Below are positions 10,693 to 21,949 of a stretch of 64,000 nt of DNA, piece by piece (position 1 is the first letter of the stretch; every line of letters starts with the position of its first letter). The notes below the pieces were generated by a model. It did not search any database and had not been told where the DNA came from. It saw only the letters and a program-made list of their open reading frames with translations. The stretch spans positions 69,628,267-69,692,266 of the forward strand of contig OZ024829.1 in assembly GCA_964016985.1 (NCBI GenBank), written 5' to 3'. The DNA comes from Anodontia alba. Lineage: Eukaryota; Mollusca; Bivalvia; Lucinida; Lucinidae. The translations under genes were made by a program, and so were the position numbers.

Positions 10693-11391
10693 TTAAACTG
10701 CATGCCAAATCATTGTTGATGGTTATGCTTCACTCTTTAATTGCACGACGGCGGTTCGGGCCTCAGACTCAATGATGGCCTCTTCGTAAAACTTTAACCA
10801 GTGGGTTGGGGCTTGACGAGATGTCTTTGGCTTGGCCCGCAGTGGTTCAACTATTGGTTTTCATTTACTCTGGCATATAGTAGAATTAGTCATGAGTACT
10901 CGTCTTTGTTTATTATAGTGATTAATTTGATTTTTATGTTTTCGTTTTGATGCATTGACTGAGTTGGGAGCCTTTATGCGAACCGAATTTTTATGTATTT
11001 CTGCATTAAGAGTAGCATCGGGACCCAGGGTGAAGTTAGCTAGCTGTAAAAGTGCTTTAAACCCCCCCCCCCCCCCCCCCGGTGGTTTACTCTACTGACC
11101 GTTCTAAGGCGGTAGTCCCGGTGTTAGTCTTACTCTTTGTTGCTTTGTGGTTTATTCTACGAGGCGATTTGTTTCATGTCTTACCTTGTGTTATTTTGTT
11201 CGTATGTTTTTTTAGTCCATTTAGCATTGCGATTACCTCGCTTGGGGAAGAGAGAGTTAATCTTAGTGCTTTTCGTACGTTTGTTCGATTTGCGCTTGTT
11301 TGGTTTTGTCTGTTTCCTCTTCCTCTTGGTGTCTGGGAAGGGCTGCGGTTTGTGATTGTGGCACTCCGTTGACTTTTCTCTTACCTTTATT
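10693..11391 (+). mobile_element. PLE-1 5'-truncated copy, sense
   Basis: It starts within the C-terminal coding part (sequence equivalent to VDGYASLFNCTTAVRAS), continues through a ~300-bp spacer and ends with the tail whose poly(C) run is about 20 long at 11060-11080. It terminates near 11391 in the family's end sequence CTTTTCTCTTACCTTT. Confidence 0.7.
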
Positions 11392-11711
11392 TTACAGTAT
11401 TTAACCTAAGTATTCTGACAGACACACTTAAACAAACAGCGGTGACCCTGATCAGACATTACATCATATAGCATCTTAATTAAGGTCTACACTGTTTGTT
11501 ACTCAAATAGCAGGTATAAGCTATGTCAACAGGTAGCCAAACGGACTCGATCGAATTTCAGTATGATAAGGATTTAAGGTATATAATAGGGTTTATACGG
11601 CAATTAGCAATATCATACCCCTAAATGCACATGTAGTATAAACTGTTTAAGCTCCATGTGACTATTTTAAAAACAAAACGTTTTGAAAATATCATAAGTG
11701 CACAATATTTT

Positions 11712-12008
11712 ACATATATATTTTTGCACAGTTTATTTCACAAACAAATCTCAACGTTTTGGCTAATTAAAGCCTTTTTCAAAAGAGTTAAGTTTTTTTC
11801 AGTGATACACCATCTTCTTATAAATACTGTCAACCATTTTGATAACATCTGTATTTGATAACATTGGATAACATCTGTATTCAAAATGTTTGACAGTATT
11901 AATAAGAAGATGGTGTAGCACTGAAAGAATTTAACTCTCTTGAAAAAGGCTTTAATTAGCCGAAACGTTGAGATTTCTTTGTGAAATAAACAATGCAAAA
12001 ATATATAG
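11712..12008. repeat. Palindrome (inverted repeat, arms about 135-145 bp)
   Basis: The left arm (from 11712) and right arm (to 12008) are reverse complements with few mismatches around a centre near 11840-11880 that contains repeats of ATAACATCTGTATT. Each arm contains AGCCGAAACGTTGAGATT in one or other orientation. Units B and C retain only the right arm, because the tandem duplication breakpoint (about 11836) lies at the edge of the centre. Confidence 0.85.
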
Positions 12009-12129
12009 ATTTGAAAATAGCAGCATAAAATCCTTAAAAGTTCCTGACCCTTTTCTGTGAGATGAAGTACGACCAGCATAATAATATTTATTCTTCGGAC
12101 TTGTGATGGACAGCTCAATTCCTGTTACT

Positions 12130-12520
12130 ATTGCTAATTATTTTTTAAATAAATAATATCAATAATAATAATAATGCTATTATTATCACTACGTTTTAAT
12201 TTCTTATATAGAAAACCATTTTTATGAAATAAAATAGGACCAGCATAGGATTATTTATTTTCCGAATTATGATATACAGCTCGATAACTACTATAATTAT
12301 TTCTGAAAATAATATCAACAATAATCTTATTATAATCATTTTGTTTTTATGTAATTTCTTTCATATTATAGATAATTAATTAAATATATAATTTTATGGA
12401 ATAAAATATAACCGACATCAGATTATTTATTCTCCGAATTGTGATGTTACTTTATAATAATAATAATAATAGTATTAACGATAATTATTATAATAATAAT
12501 AATAATAATATCAAAAACTT
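12130..12520. repeat. AT-rich region with AAT/ATA triplet runs
   Basis: Interrupted (TAA)n and (ATT)n tracts. Homologous blocks are near 20135-20520 and 28990-29375. No coding signal. Confidence 0.7.
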
Positions 12521-12864
12521 GTTTTAATTTATAGTCTTACATTATAACAATAAGAATATGAATATGAGTTGCCATTTTAAGTCCCTAATCATGAGCAGAA
12601 TAATTACAAAATAAATACAACAAGTACAGTCATTTAATTAAAATATCATAAAAGTGTCTTTTCAAACTACCCAATAAAACAATATAAGTGCACTATTGTC
12701 TGACATATACCTACACAAATTAGGTTCTAGTACACTCGGTATTCACTCCCTAGTGAACAATTGTGCACTTGGGAGTAAACTTCTTGTTCACTTTGACGTC
12801 TATTCCATGTCTAAACGTAGTGAACACCAAGTGCACTAGGTGTAACCTTTAGTCCTAGTTCTAC

Positions 12865-13156
12865 TGTATATACTATTCATATACCTTGTGAACTCTCCAA
12901 GCCAGGTTAACCAAGTAATATACAGTATGTCCCGAACCGTGCCAACGTAACGAGACTCGCTTTGAATTTTGTATTGTATTGTTATCTGTATTGTGTTATA
13001 TATGTTGTAAATAGTATATGTAAAAAATTTAAAAAAAAAAATAATCTAACTTTGATAGAGTATTCTGTGTAGTGGTACAGTTAGGTATCGCCCAATCCGG
13101 AGCTTAATCAAACTGGTAGTCACCCTCGGTGCGTCTTGGCCGCCTATGGCGTAACA
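12865..13156 (+). repeat. Truncated gypsy 5' LTR, unit A
   Basis: It matches the last ~300 bp of the LTR at 2295-3268 and ends in GCGTAACA, with the degenerate tRNA-Leu primer site at 13159. Its left edge abuts the end of the TIR element, so the upstream part of the LTR is lost. Confidence 0.75.
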
Positions 13157-13339
13157 TCTGGTGTCAGACTGATAGGATGATTTTTCCGTTTGATTCAGTA
13201 CCGGTTCGGCACGGTATTGGTACACAGATATGTTATCATATCAGCAACTATAATTTTTTTTTGTTCTCATTAAGTGCAATAAATTCATTCAGTGATATCA
13301 GTAATAAGTTATCCCACGTGATGAAGTGCAACATGAATT

Positions 13340-14880
13340 AAGAATAGATTACTAGGCAGCAGGAAATACAAAGGGCAGATAGCGCTGCGGAACGGGAGGC
13401 CGGGAAGGCCAGAACTGAGGCCGAGGCCTAGAAGGCCATAGCCGATGCAGAGTAAGTCAGAGCCGAGGCAGAGAAGATTAGGTCAGAGCCGAGCCGAGGA
13501 AGCCATGGCCGAGACAGAGGCCGGGAAGGCCCAGATTAAGGCCAATAAAGAAATGGAACTAGAAAGGTTACGGCAGGTTTAGAAAAAGAAAAATTAGAAC
13601 TTTCCCATAAAATAGAATTACAAAACGCTGATATGGAGCAGTCAAAATCTAAAGACCGTACAGCATATGCACGCGATCCCGTTGCCGTACATCGATGATA
13701 GTAAAGACAAAATGGAAATTTATCTGTCCCGGTTTGAGAAGTACGCAACAGCTAATAAGTGGGATCCGTCTTTATATTATTATTTAAGTGCTATATTAAA
13801 GGGGCGAGCCTTTGATGTATATGATAGGTTATCAGATGAGGACGCGGTCAGTTATGATAAACTGAAAGAGGCTTTGTTAAAGAATTTTGATATGACAGAA
13901 CGCGGATTTCATAAGAAATTTCGTTATAGTAGGCCCGAGAACAAAGAGGCTTTTATTCAGTTTAGTAGTAGACTTAATCGTTATTTAAATAAATGGTTCG
14001 CGATGGCGACAGTGGAAAAGCGATATGCGATTTTATGACACTTGACCAATTTTTAGGAGGTGGTCGGGTGTAGCGAAGGTGTCGTGTATCTTACGGGCGT
14101 CCAACTGATATTTGCTTACAGTTGGGCGAGGCCTGCTATCCTTGTAGCAGGTAAGAGTAGAGGGGGAATATTTCTATTTCTTCTGTTTCTTCACTTTCAT
14201 TCCTGTTCCTCTTTCTTCCCTGTCCTTCTCTTTCATCTCCTCTACTTTCTCTTCTATCTCTTTTCTCCCTTTCTCTGGGAGACGACACAAAATGACCCAC
14301 AAGGGTTGACCTGTCGTTAAGCCCCAACACAACCAATGACCATTTTTTTAGAATCATGTAATAGAGAACTGTATGTTTGAAACGTTTCAGAATTTAGATG
14401 AAATGGCTAAAGAAACCGACTTGTTCGTTAAAGCACGGGGCGGCGTATCTAGTTGCGTAGCGAAAGGGCAACGTAAGAATTAAGATAGCAAAGGGTTTGG
14501 TAAGGTCTAGCCAAGTAGGTCGGGCAACAAGCCAACAATTAAGTGCAGGATTTGTGGGAAACCACATCTAACTTATAAATGTTGGAACAATCCTGATAGG
14601 ACTGTAGCGTCAAACGGGGATGTAGCCAATGACGAAGGGAGGTTGTTGACGGCCTCTAGTGCGGACATCAGTAATCCTCAGTTTAAGGGAGATAAGTCGT
14701 TTACAGGGGCCGCGGTAATTATCGAGGTCAAAGCTATGGTAGAGGAAATAACTGCGGCCAAGGTAGAGGTGTTGGAAATAAGTATGATGATGTAACAGGA
14801 GGAGGCCACCAGTTTAACTTTTGTAAAATAAAAGGAAAAAGGGGCCCAGTAACGGTGTTGAGTCTATTTACAAATGTAAG
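13340..14880 (+). pseudogene. Gag, unit A
   Basis: The start codon region is deleted. The frame is recognisable at 13667-14038 (capsid-like part with KMEIYLSRFEKYATANKWD and NFDMTERGFHKKF) and again from about 14374 to the zinc knuckle near 14546-14585 (CRICGKPHLTYKCW, spacing C-X2-C-X3-H-X4-C). A 280-bp SINE-like element at 14057-14336 interrupts the two halves. Stops are present in the charged N-terminal repeat and before the knuckle. The intact form would be the nucleic-acid-packaging Gag of the same family as 4393-5774. It is non-functional as it stands. Confidence 0.75.
14057..14336 (+). repeat. SINE-like insertion in gag, unit A
   Basis: 280 bp flanked by near-identical direct repeats: TGACCAATTTTTAG at 14043-14056 and TGACCATTTTTTTAG at 14337-14351. 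It has a pyrimidine-rich middle (about 14166-14280). No clear B box was found, so the name SINE is provisional. The same insertion is in units B and C, so it predates the triplication. Confidence 0.75.
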
Positions 14881-14939
14881 GCAGATGATTCCTAACATTC
14901 AGATGGGAAAGACAAGGATTGGGGTTGCTACTTTTTGAG

Positions 14940-15221
14940 GTCACGGTTGCCAACAGCAAAAGGTACCGTTGACGGTCAGAAAGTGTAGTCCTCAGGGATA
15001 CTGGTTGTACCGGGTGGTCGTGAGAAGAGACTTACTTTCACAGGAGCAGTTGATTAGTAAAGATTCAACAGTGACTCTGATAGATGAAACTACGCAAAGG
15101 CTTTCTTTGGCAGTCATTAATGTAGATTGTCCATTTTTTAAGGATCAAACTGAGGCATTATGCATGGATGACACTTTGTATGACTTGGTAATTGGCAACA
15201 TTGACGGATGGTTCTAAGTTA
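14940..15221 (+). pseudogene. Protease fragment, unit A
   Basis: Asp-Thr-Gly is encoded at 14997-15005, with one base missing just upstream compared with units B and C. The frame TLIDETTQRLSLAVINVDC through DLVIGNIDG follows. It ends where the DNA transposon is inserted (TSD TTA at 15219-15221). Confidence 0.75.
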
Positions 15222-16504
15222 TAGTGCAGACCGCATTGTAGGTCCCGTGTGCATGGATTGTTAAAATTGATTTTTTTTGTTGTTGTTGATTTTGTAAATT
15301 GAGGTCCATGTGAAGTATAAAAAAAAAGATGTTGCCATTTTTCTTGTTTGGGTTTAGGGTTTCTATGACGTCATCATAAATTATATAAAGAAATAAGCAT
15401 AAAACGTAATATAAAAGGAAGGGGGAACATAGGTTGGTGGCTAATTTAGCCTAACAAGCTTGTGTGCCAAAATGCTTACTGGGATCCATTGAATGAGAAA
15501 AAAATGTGCTAGGAAAGACAATCGTTTATCAGCTATATGAAATATCACCGTTTCCATGGCAAATCACAGTAAAATGTTGGATTAAGAGGGTAGCCATAGT
15601 AAATTGTTTATATCTCAGAATATATTCAAAATAGATCAATAATATTGGTACTAAATAGAAGGATGGACATTACCCTACTATTTGATATTCAAATATGCAA
15701 ATAAGCATACTTGCATATTCATGCGTATTAATTAATACTTACTTTTAGACGAAAAAATACTCAGTGAAAACAAGATAATTTAACCATAAACCTGATTGCG
15801 CTCAATATAGATTTATAAACTGTGCCAACTAAACGTTTAAAAATTGCCTTCTGTTTATGGTCCATATATTTTAATAAGCTCATTTGCATATTCATGAATA
15901 TTCATTCATACTAATTGTTTGGTAAAAAGTTATCAACAATCAGAAAACTAGGCCGCTGTAAACTTGTATTAATTTGTTTCCTTGCTGGTTTTGGTAGATT
16001 ATCCTTATATTTTTTAGGAATTAGTACGCCTGGTACTGGTAGTCAGTCAGGTAGAAATGCAAAAACAAACAGAAATTTGGTTAATTAGTATGCCTTAATT
16101 TGGGCTCATGACAGGCCTGTTTATGACATATATGTTTTCATGTCAAGTTACAGATTATGTTATGCATTTTTGTTTGCAATCATCATTTCGAGTAATTTTG
16201 CCTCCAGTTTTTTCTTGGGATAATATTCCTTATTATTAAAAAGGATATCTTGAGGATGGGCTGTAATTCTTTATTTGGAGCCCCTGTGAGGTCAATATGT
16301 CTTTATAATGTCAAAATGTTGTAGTTTGTCTTATATTTTCATATGTATTTCTTGAAATTTTGTTAAATTTATATTGGAACTAGCTATGCCTATTGGTTTG
16401 ATTGATGTCCAACAACAAACCAGAATGGAGGTATGTAGAAGCACACACCATATTAAGGGGCCCAGAATGGGTTGAAACTGTCTTCCTTATTTCAAAATAT
16501 TGTA

Positions 16505-17460
16505 ACTTAATACACATTTCTTTTGATGCACCACAAAAATACTCAGATGCAGATGTCATAAAGATGCTGGAATATCTAATCGACAATATTTTGTGGAGTT
16601 CGGCGGACGGATATTTCAGCAAACAATCGGCATACCGATGGGTACTAACTGTGCACCGTTACTTGCCGACTTGTTTTTATACTCGTATGAGGCGGAGTTT
16701 GTACAAAGTCTCCTCCAAGCAGGCAAGAAACACCTCGCACAACAATTCAATTTCACCTACAGATATATAGATGATGTATTGTCTCTTAAAAACTCAAAAT
16801 TTGCAGAGTATTTAGAATTCATCTATCCACGTGAACTTGAAACAAAGGAAACAACGGAGACTGCAGCCTCCTCCTCATACTTGGATTGTTATCTCTACAT
16901 TGACAATGGAAAGCGTACTACTAGGCTTTACGACAAACGGGATTACTTCAATTTTCCCATTGTTAACTTTCCATTCCTGAGCAGTAATATCCCTTCTGCA
17001 CCAGCATACGGCGTTTACGTTTCACAGTTAATCCGTTATGCCAGAACCTGTTCAAATTATCAGGACTTCATGGAGCGTGGGAAAGTGCTCACTACAAAGT
17101 TGTTGAGCCAGGGGTATCAAAAAACCAAACTGGTAGCAACACTTAAGAAGTTCTATGGGAGACATCATGATCTGGTCAATCCCTACAATGTGGCAGTTTC
17201 CAGAATTGTTTCCGATGTTTTTGCCAGTGACGTGCCATAAGTAGACTTCCCAAAACCCGGACATACGCTTCTACCGATATTTCCTTCGTTCAGGCCTATG
17301 GGCATGGTGGGCGAAGCTTGCTTACCAAGTAATGCTTACGATCCGCGGACGCCTGACTACACCCTTTATTCTGGGGTCCATGTCTATTGGTCTGGACATT
17401 CTGATTCGTCATTCGTTTATGGATTTATGAGTTTGGCTTAGGTACCATGACCGCAACTAC
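16505..17460 (+). pseudogene. PLE-2 reverse transcriptase, unit A
   Basis: The open frame 16593-17240 encodes the C-terminal two thirds of a reverse transcriptase: GIPMGTNCAPLLADLFLYSY (motif B region), then YRYIDDVLSL with the catalytic YIDD box, then the thumb-like YDKRDYFNFPIVNFPFL and YGVYVSQLIRYART. The preceding residues (DAPQKYSDADVIKMLEYLID) lie in another frame, so one base is missing at about 16590. Units B and C share this lesion. A conserved ~220 bp follows the stop. The family resembles Penelope-like elements, but no GIY-YIG endonuclease is present here, so the subgroup is uncertain. With only the RT core 3' half, it cannot be active. Confidence 0.75.
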
Positions 17461-17851
17461 TTTATTTGTTCTTTCAGAGTCTGCACCTCTTATTTCTTTC
17501 AAATAAGTATGCTTATTAGTGTGGTAGTTACCCTGACTCAAACCCAATCAGTTACATAGAGGTATATCCCCTACTAAGGGGCCCAGGAGAGGTCAATGTA
17601 TCTTCCAAATTGCAAGATCCTTAAAATTCTGTATATATTATATGTTCGTTTTTTATTTATGGAAACGCATCCTTTAATTTACATTGAAATAGTCACAATC
17701 CCTTAATAAATGGCATGACAAACCAGAATGGAAGTATGTAATGATACGTCTCTGAGCAGGGGTGCCGAGGACGGACCGATATATCCTCCTGCTGGTAAAA
17801 TTTTATGTTTTATATGTCGTTTCTATTTCAGTGATTATTTCTGACGTTTAA

Positions 17852-18144
17852 AAAAAAGGTAAGAGAAAAGTCCAGGGAGTGCAACAATCACAAACCACAG
17901 CCCTTCCCAGACCCCAAGAGGAAGAGGAAACCGACAAATCTATACAAGCACAAACCGAACAAACGTACGAAAAGCACTAAGATTAGCTCTCTCTTCCTCA
18001 AACGAGGTAATCGCAATACTAAAAGGACTGAAAAACACAAGAACAAAATGACACACGGAAAGACATACAACAAATCGCCTCGTAGAATAAACCACAAAGC
18101 AACAAAGAGTAAGACTAACACCGGGACCAACGCCTTAGAACGGC
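17852..18144 (-). mobile_element. PLE-1 3' tail, antisense, unit A
   Basis: A 5'-truncated tail flanked by the 11-bp near-identical repeats CTGACGTTTAA (17841-17851) and CTGACATTTAA (18145-18155). Unit C has the empty site CTGATGTTTAA at 35190-35200. Confidence 0.85.
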
Positions 18145-18155
18145 CTGACATTTAA

Positions 18156-19199
18156 GCCTCATATTCCTGGGAATTTTATGATTCGTTGATGGGTTGGTAC
18201 CCTGATTCAAACCAAAATAGGCACAGGCTAAGGGGTCCATGATGATTAACTAAATGTATCTTTCTTATGGTAAAATAGCACATTTTATTTCACATTCACC
18301 GTGTTAATTATTAATGACAGAGAAAGATGGAGAAGAAATGTTGCTGCATCACCAGTGGTATCCCAACGACCTTCAAGGTTAAAGAACTGAACTGACCTGA
18401 CCTACTTAACTACAAAGCATACTTAATTGAAAGAATTTAAAGACTGAGACTTCAGAAATAATAAATGAACAGAAAACTGTATATAAAATTATGGTATTTC
18501 GCCGTTAAATAGGACTCACGTACCCCTCCTGGAGCCCTTGGTAGGGAATTGTCCATACACTTTTCAAATTTGGTTTGTGTCAGGACATAACCAAACTGCT
18601 GAGCATAATTATAGTAAATACAGTATTGCCCAAATCCTCGGATCCTAACTAGGTTGTATGCCACCTGTATGTGGGTGTTAGCCAGGCTACCTCCCGTACT
18701 AGTAGGCAAAATTATATCACGTACATTAGAAACGGAGTCTCAAGAAATATATATTAAAAATAGAAAATGCATATAAAATTCAAGATTATCTATAAAGAAG
18801 GTATTTCGTCCCCACAGCGCCCATTTACGAGGAACATGACCCTGGCTTACCACATTTGTATTTGATTCCGGGTACCTATAAAATCACGAAGCATACAATT
18901 TTAAGAGATTTAAAGGCTTAGGCATCAAAAATAAAATTTCAGTTGGATAATGGCTATTTGTAATTACATTTTGTCAAAAGTCAGGTCCTCTTCATTGTTG
19001 TTTCATCTCTTGTATTTGTTTGATTTTTATGTTCTCGGAGATGTTGCACTGATGAGTAAAGAACCCTTCGCGCGGACTGAACAAATGTCCTGTGTATACC
19101 ATGGCAGAACTAAGGGCGAGGGAAGTGGCCACATAAAATCGATTTAAGCCCCCCCCCCCCCTTCCCCCGCGATATATTTTACAGACTGTTCCAAGGCAG
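18156..19199. other. Interior of the DNA transposon; no gene
   Basis: Non-coding and repeated in units B and C. It contains a C-run near 19148-19160 and further copies of the GGGGYCC motif (18232 region). Short open frames are not conserved in a way that suggests coding. Confidence 0.55.
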
Positions 19200-19625
19200 T
19201 GCTCTGCTGTGGTTGGGAGCCTCTATGTGAACCGAATTTTTATGTATTTCTGTATTAAGAGTAGCATCCGGACCCAGGGTGAAGTTGGCTAGCTGTAAAA
19301 GTGCTTTAAACCCCCGGGGGTTTATTCTACTGACCGTTCTAAGGCGGTGGTCCCGGTGTTAGTCTTATTCTTTGTTGCTTTGTGGTTTATTCTACGAGGC
19401 GATTTGTTTTATGTCTTACCTTGTGTTATTTTGTTCTTGTGGTTTTTTTTCAGTCCTTTTAGCATTACGATTACCTCGCTTGGGGAAGAGAGAGCTAATC
19501 TTAGTGCTTTTCGTACGTTTGTTCGATTTGCGCTTGTTTGGTTTTATCTGTTTCCTCTTCCTCTTGGTGTCTGGGATGGGCTGCGGTTTGTGATTGTGGC
19601 ACTCCCTGGACTTTTCTCTTACCTT
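19200..19625 (+). mobile_element. PLE-1 3' tail, sense, unit A
   Basis: It matches the tail at 10985-11391, with the C-run shortened to CCCCCGGGGG near 19310. A further ~220 bp of unit sequence leads to the tandem junction at 19842-19845. Confidence 0.75.
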
Positions 19626-20870
19626 TGTTTACTATATATGTCATTGTATGTCTTTGCATGTATATCTTGGTGAAATTTTCATTTTGGATAGCCGTTTGGC
19701 CATTTTTTGGGAAGAAACTGTCCTTTTGGCTTTCTCCTTGTAGTGTTTTGATTGTGGTGCCGTTACTTTAAGTGTGTCCTTCTTTCCCTTTGGTGTCTTG
19801 GCGGTGGTCCCGGTGTTAGTCTTACTCTTCGTTGCTTTGTGATTTTGATAGCATCTGTATTTGATTACATTGGATAACATCTGTATTCAAAATGGTTGAC
19901 AGTATTAATAAGAAGATGGTGTAGCATTGAAAGAATTTAACTCTCTTGAAAAAGGCTTTAATTAGCCGAAACGTTGAGATTTCTTTGTGAAATAAACAAT
20001 GCAAAAATATATAGATTTGAAAATAGCAGCATAAAATCCTTAAAAGTTCCTGACCCTTTTCTGTGAGATGAAGTATGACCAGCATAATAATATTTATTCT
20101 TCGGACTTGTGATGGACAGCTCAATTCCTGTTACTGTTGCTAATTATTTTTTTAATAAATAATATCAACAATAATAATAATGCTATTATTATCACTACGT
20201 TTTAATATCTTATATAGAAAACCATTTTTATGAAATAAAATAGGACCAGCATAGGATTATTTATTTTCCGAATTATGATATACAGCTCGATAACTATTAT
20301 AATTATTTCTGTAAATAATATCAACAATAATCTTATTATAATCATTTTGATTTTTTGTAATTTCTTTCATATTATAGATAATTAATTAAATATATAATTT
20401 TATGGAATGAAATATAACCGACATCAGATTATTTATTCTCCGAATTGTGATGTTACTTTATAATAATAATAATAATATTAATGATAAATATCATTATAAT
20501 TATAATAATAATAATATCAAAAACTTGTTTTAATTTATAGTCTTACATTATAACAATAAGAATATGAATATGAGTTGCCATTTTAAGTCCCTAATCATAA
20601 GCAGAATAATTTCAAAATAAATACAACAAGTACAGTCATTTAATAAAAATATCATAAAAGTGTCCTTTCAAACTACCCAATAAGACAACATAAGTGCACT
20701 ATTGTCTGACCTATACCTACACAAATTAGGTTCTAGTACACTCGGTATTCACTCCCTAGTGAACAATTGTGCACTTGGGAGTAAACTTCTTGTTCACTTT
20801 GACGTCTATTCCATGTCTAAACGTAGTGAACACCAAGTGCACTAGGTGTAACCTTTAGTCCTATTTCTAC

Positions 20871-21158
20871 TGTATATACTATTCATATACCTTGTGAACT
20901 CTCCAAGCCAGGTTAACCAAGTAATACACAGTATGTCCCGAACCGTGCCAACGTAACGAGACTCGCTTTGAATTTTGTATTGTATTGTTATCTGTATTGA
21001 GTTATATATGTTGTAAATAGTATATGTAAAAAATTAAAAAAAATAATCTAACTTTGATAGAGTATTCTGTGTAGTGGTACAGTTAGGTATCGCCCAATCC
21101 GGAGCTTAATCAAACTGGTAGTCACCCTCGGTGCGTCTTGGCTGTCTATGGCGTAACA
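20871..21158 (+). repeat. Truncated gypsy 5' LTR, unit B
   Basis: Same boundaries as in unit A, ending in GCGTAACA. The degenerate primer site follows at 21161. Confidence 0.75.
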
Positions 21159-21949
21159 TCTGGTGTCAGACTGATAGGATGATTTTTCCGTTTGATTCAG
21201 TACCGGTTCGGCACGGTATTGGTACACAGATATGTTATCGTATCAGCAACTATAAATATTTTTTGTTCTCATTAAGTGCAATAAATTCATTCAGTGATAT
21301 CAGTAATAAGTTATCCCACGTGATGAAGTGCAACATCCTTGTGTTCCAAATGTATAGGAACCGGATACGCTATTCTGAGTGGGAACTCAAAATTTTCTTG
21401 AACACGTATAGAAAGTTTTATCAAATTGTTTGACTGTCTCAATTTATCAAATTGTTTTGACTGTGTCAAGTCTTTGATTGAATACCAATAGCGAGTCCTC
21501 TGATCTGACGTTAAGATATTTTACTTAAGTAACGTTTAGGTTAACATCTGATGATGCGATGGCAAAACTTACGTCAGTTATTACGTCGACTGTCAAGTTG
21601 TCGGTATAAACACGTTATACTCTACTTACGTTAGTTAATATATTTAACGTCATTATACGTTAAGTGATGTTTATTCAGTGATGTCGTTACTTAGCGTAAT
21701 GCAGATAAATTTATTTAAGACGTCGATACGTGACGGCAACTAGTAACATTGTATACATACTATATATTCGGTTTTTGATAGGCGTCAGTTCCGATTGTCA
21801 CCTTTTCGTTACGTCGCTGATCTTGTAAAGCTCGGGTGTAACTTAAATTTAATGCGGATGCTTAAAATTCTGACCAGCGTTTTAAATGGACAATTTCAAA
21901 CTTGATTTAAGTTGTTTAAATTTCGACGTGTGATTTTGCTTTAGTCATT

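Larger units (their letters stand above)
9755..12854. mobile_element. Possible DNA element bounded by inverted repeats
   Basis: GACTAAAGGTTACACC at 9755 is mirrored by GGTGTAACCTTTAGTC ending at 12854, and the inverted similarity continues inward (TAGTGCACT / AGTGCACTA and further). No target-site duplication is convincing and no transposase is visible. The interior holds simple repeats, a PLE-1 tail and a palindrome. Only the right end is carried in repeat units B and C. Confidence 0.5.
11836..19845. repeat. Tandem unit A (8.0 kb)
   Basis: First of three direct repeats. It contains the right end of a TIR element, a truncated gypsy LTR, gag, protease, the left part of a DNA transposon, PLE-2 RT and two PLE-1 tails. 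It lacks 661 bp of the gypsy leader and gag start (equivalent to 21337-21997 of unit B), joined at a 4-bp ACAT microhomology near 13336. It keeps the original left flank. Confidence 0.9.
15222..19845. mobile_element. DNA transposon with long inverted repeats, left part, unit A
   Basis: It starts with TAGTGCAGACCGC just after the TTA target. The left arm has degenerate repeats with ATTCATGCRTATTAATTAAT and CTCATTTGCATATTCATGAA motifs. The interior holds dispersed copies of a GGGGCCC-containing motif, the PLE-2 RT and PLE-1 tails. The right arm is absent because the tandem junction truncates the element. No transposase was identified. The complete version is in unit C. Confidence 0.75.

Noticed and set aside
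16402..16770. 122-codon frame with VETVFLISKYCNLIHISF
   Set aside because: Only its middle part is the upstream RT frame before a one-base loss. The rest is transposon interior or out of frame, so it is not a separate gene.
19040..19095. CTGATGAG near 19048 as a hammerhead ribozyme
   Set aside because: The following stem does not pair next to the GAA element, so the core cannot form.
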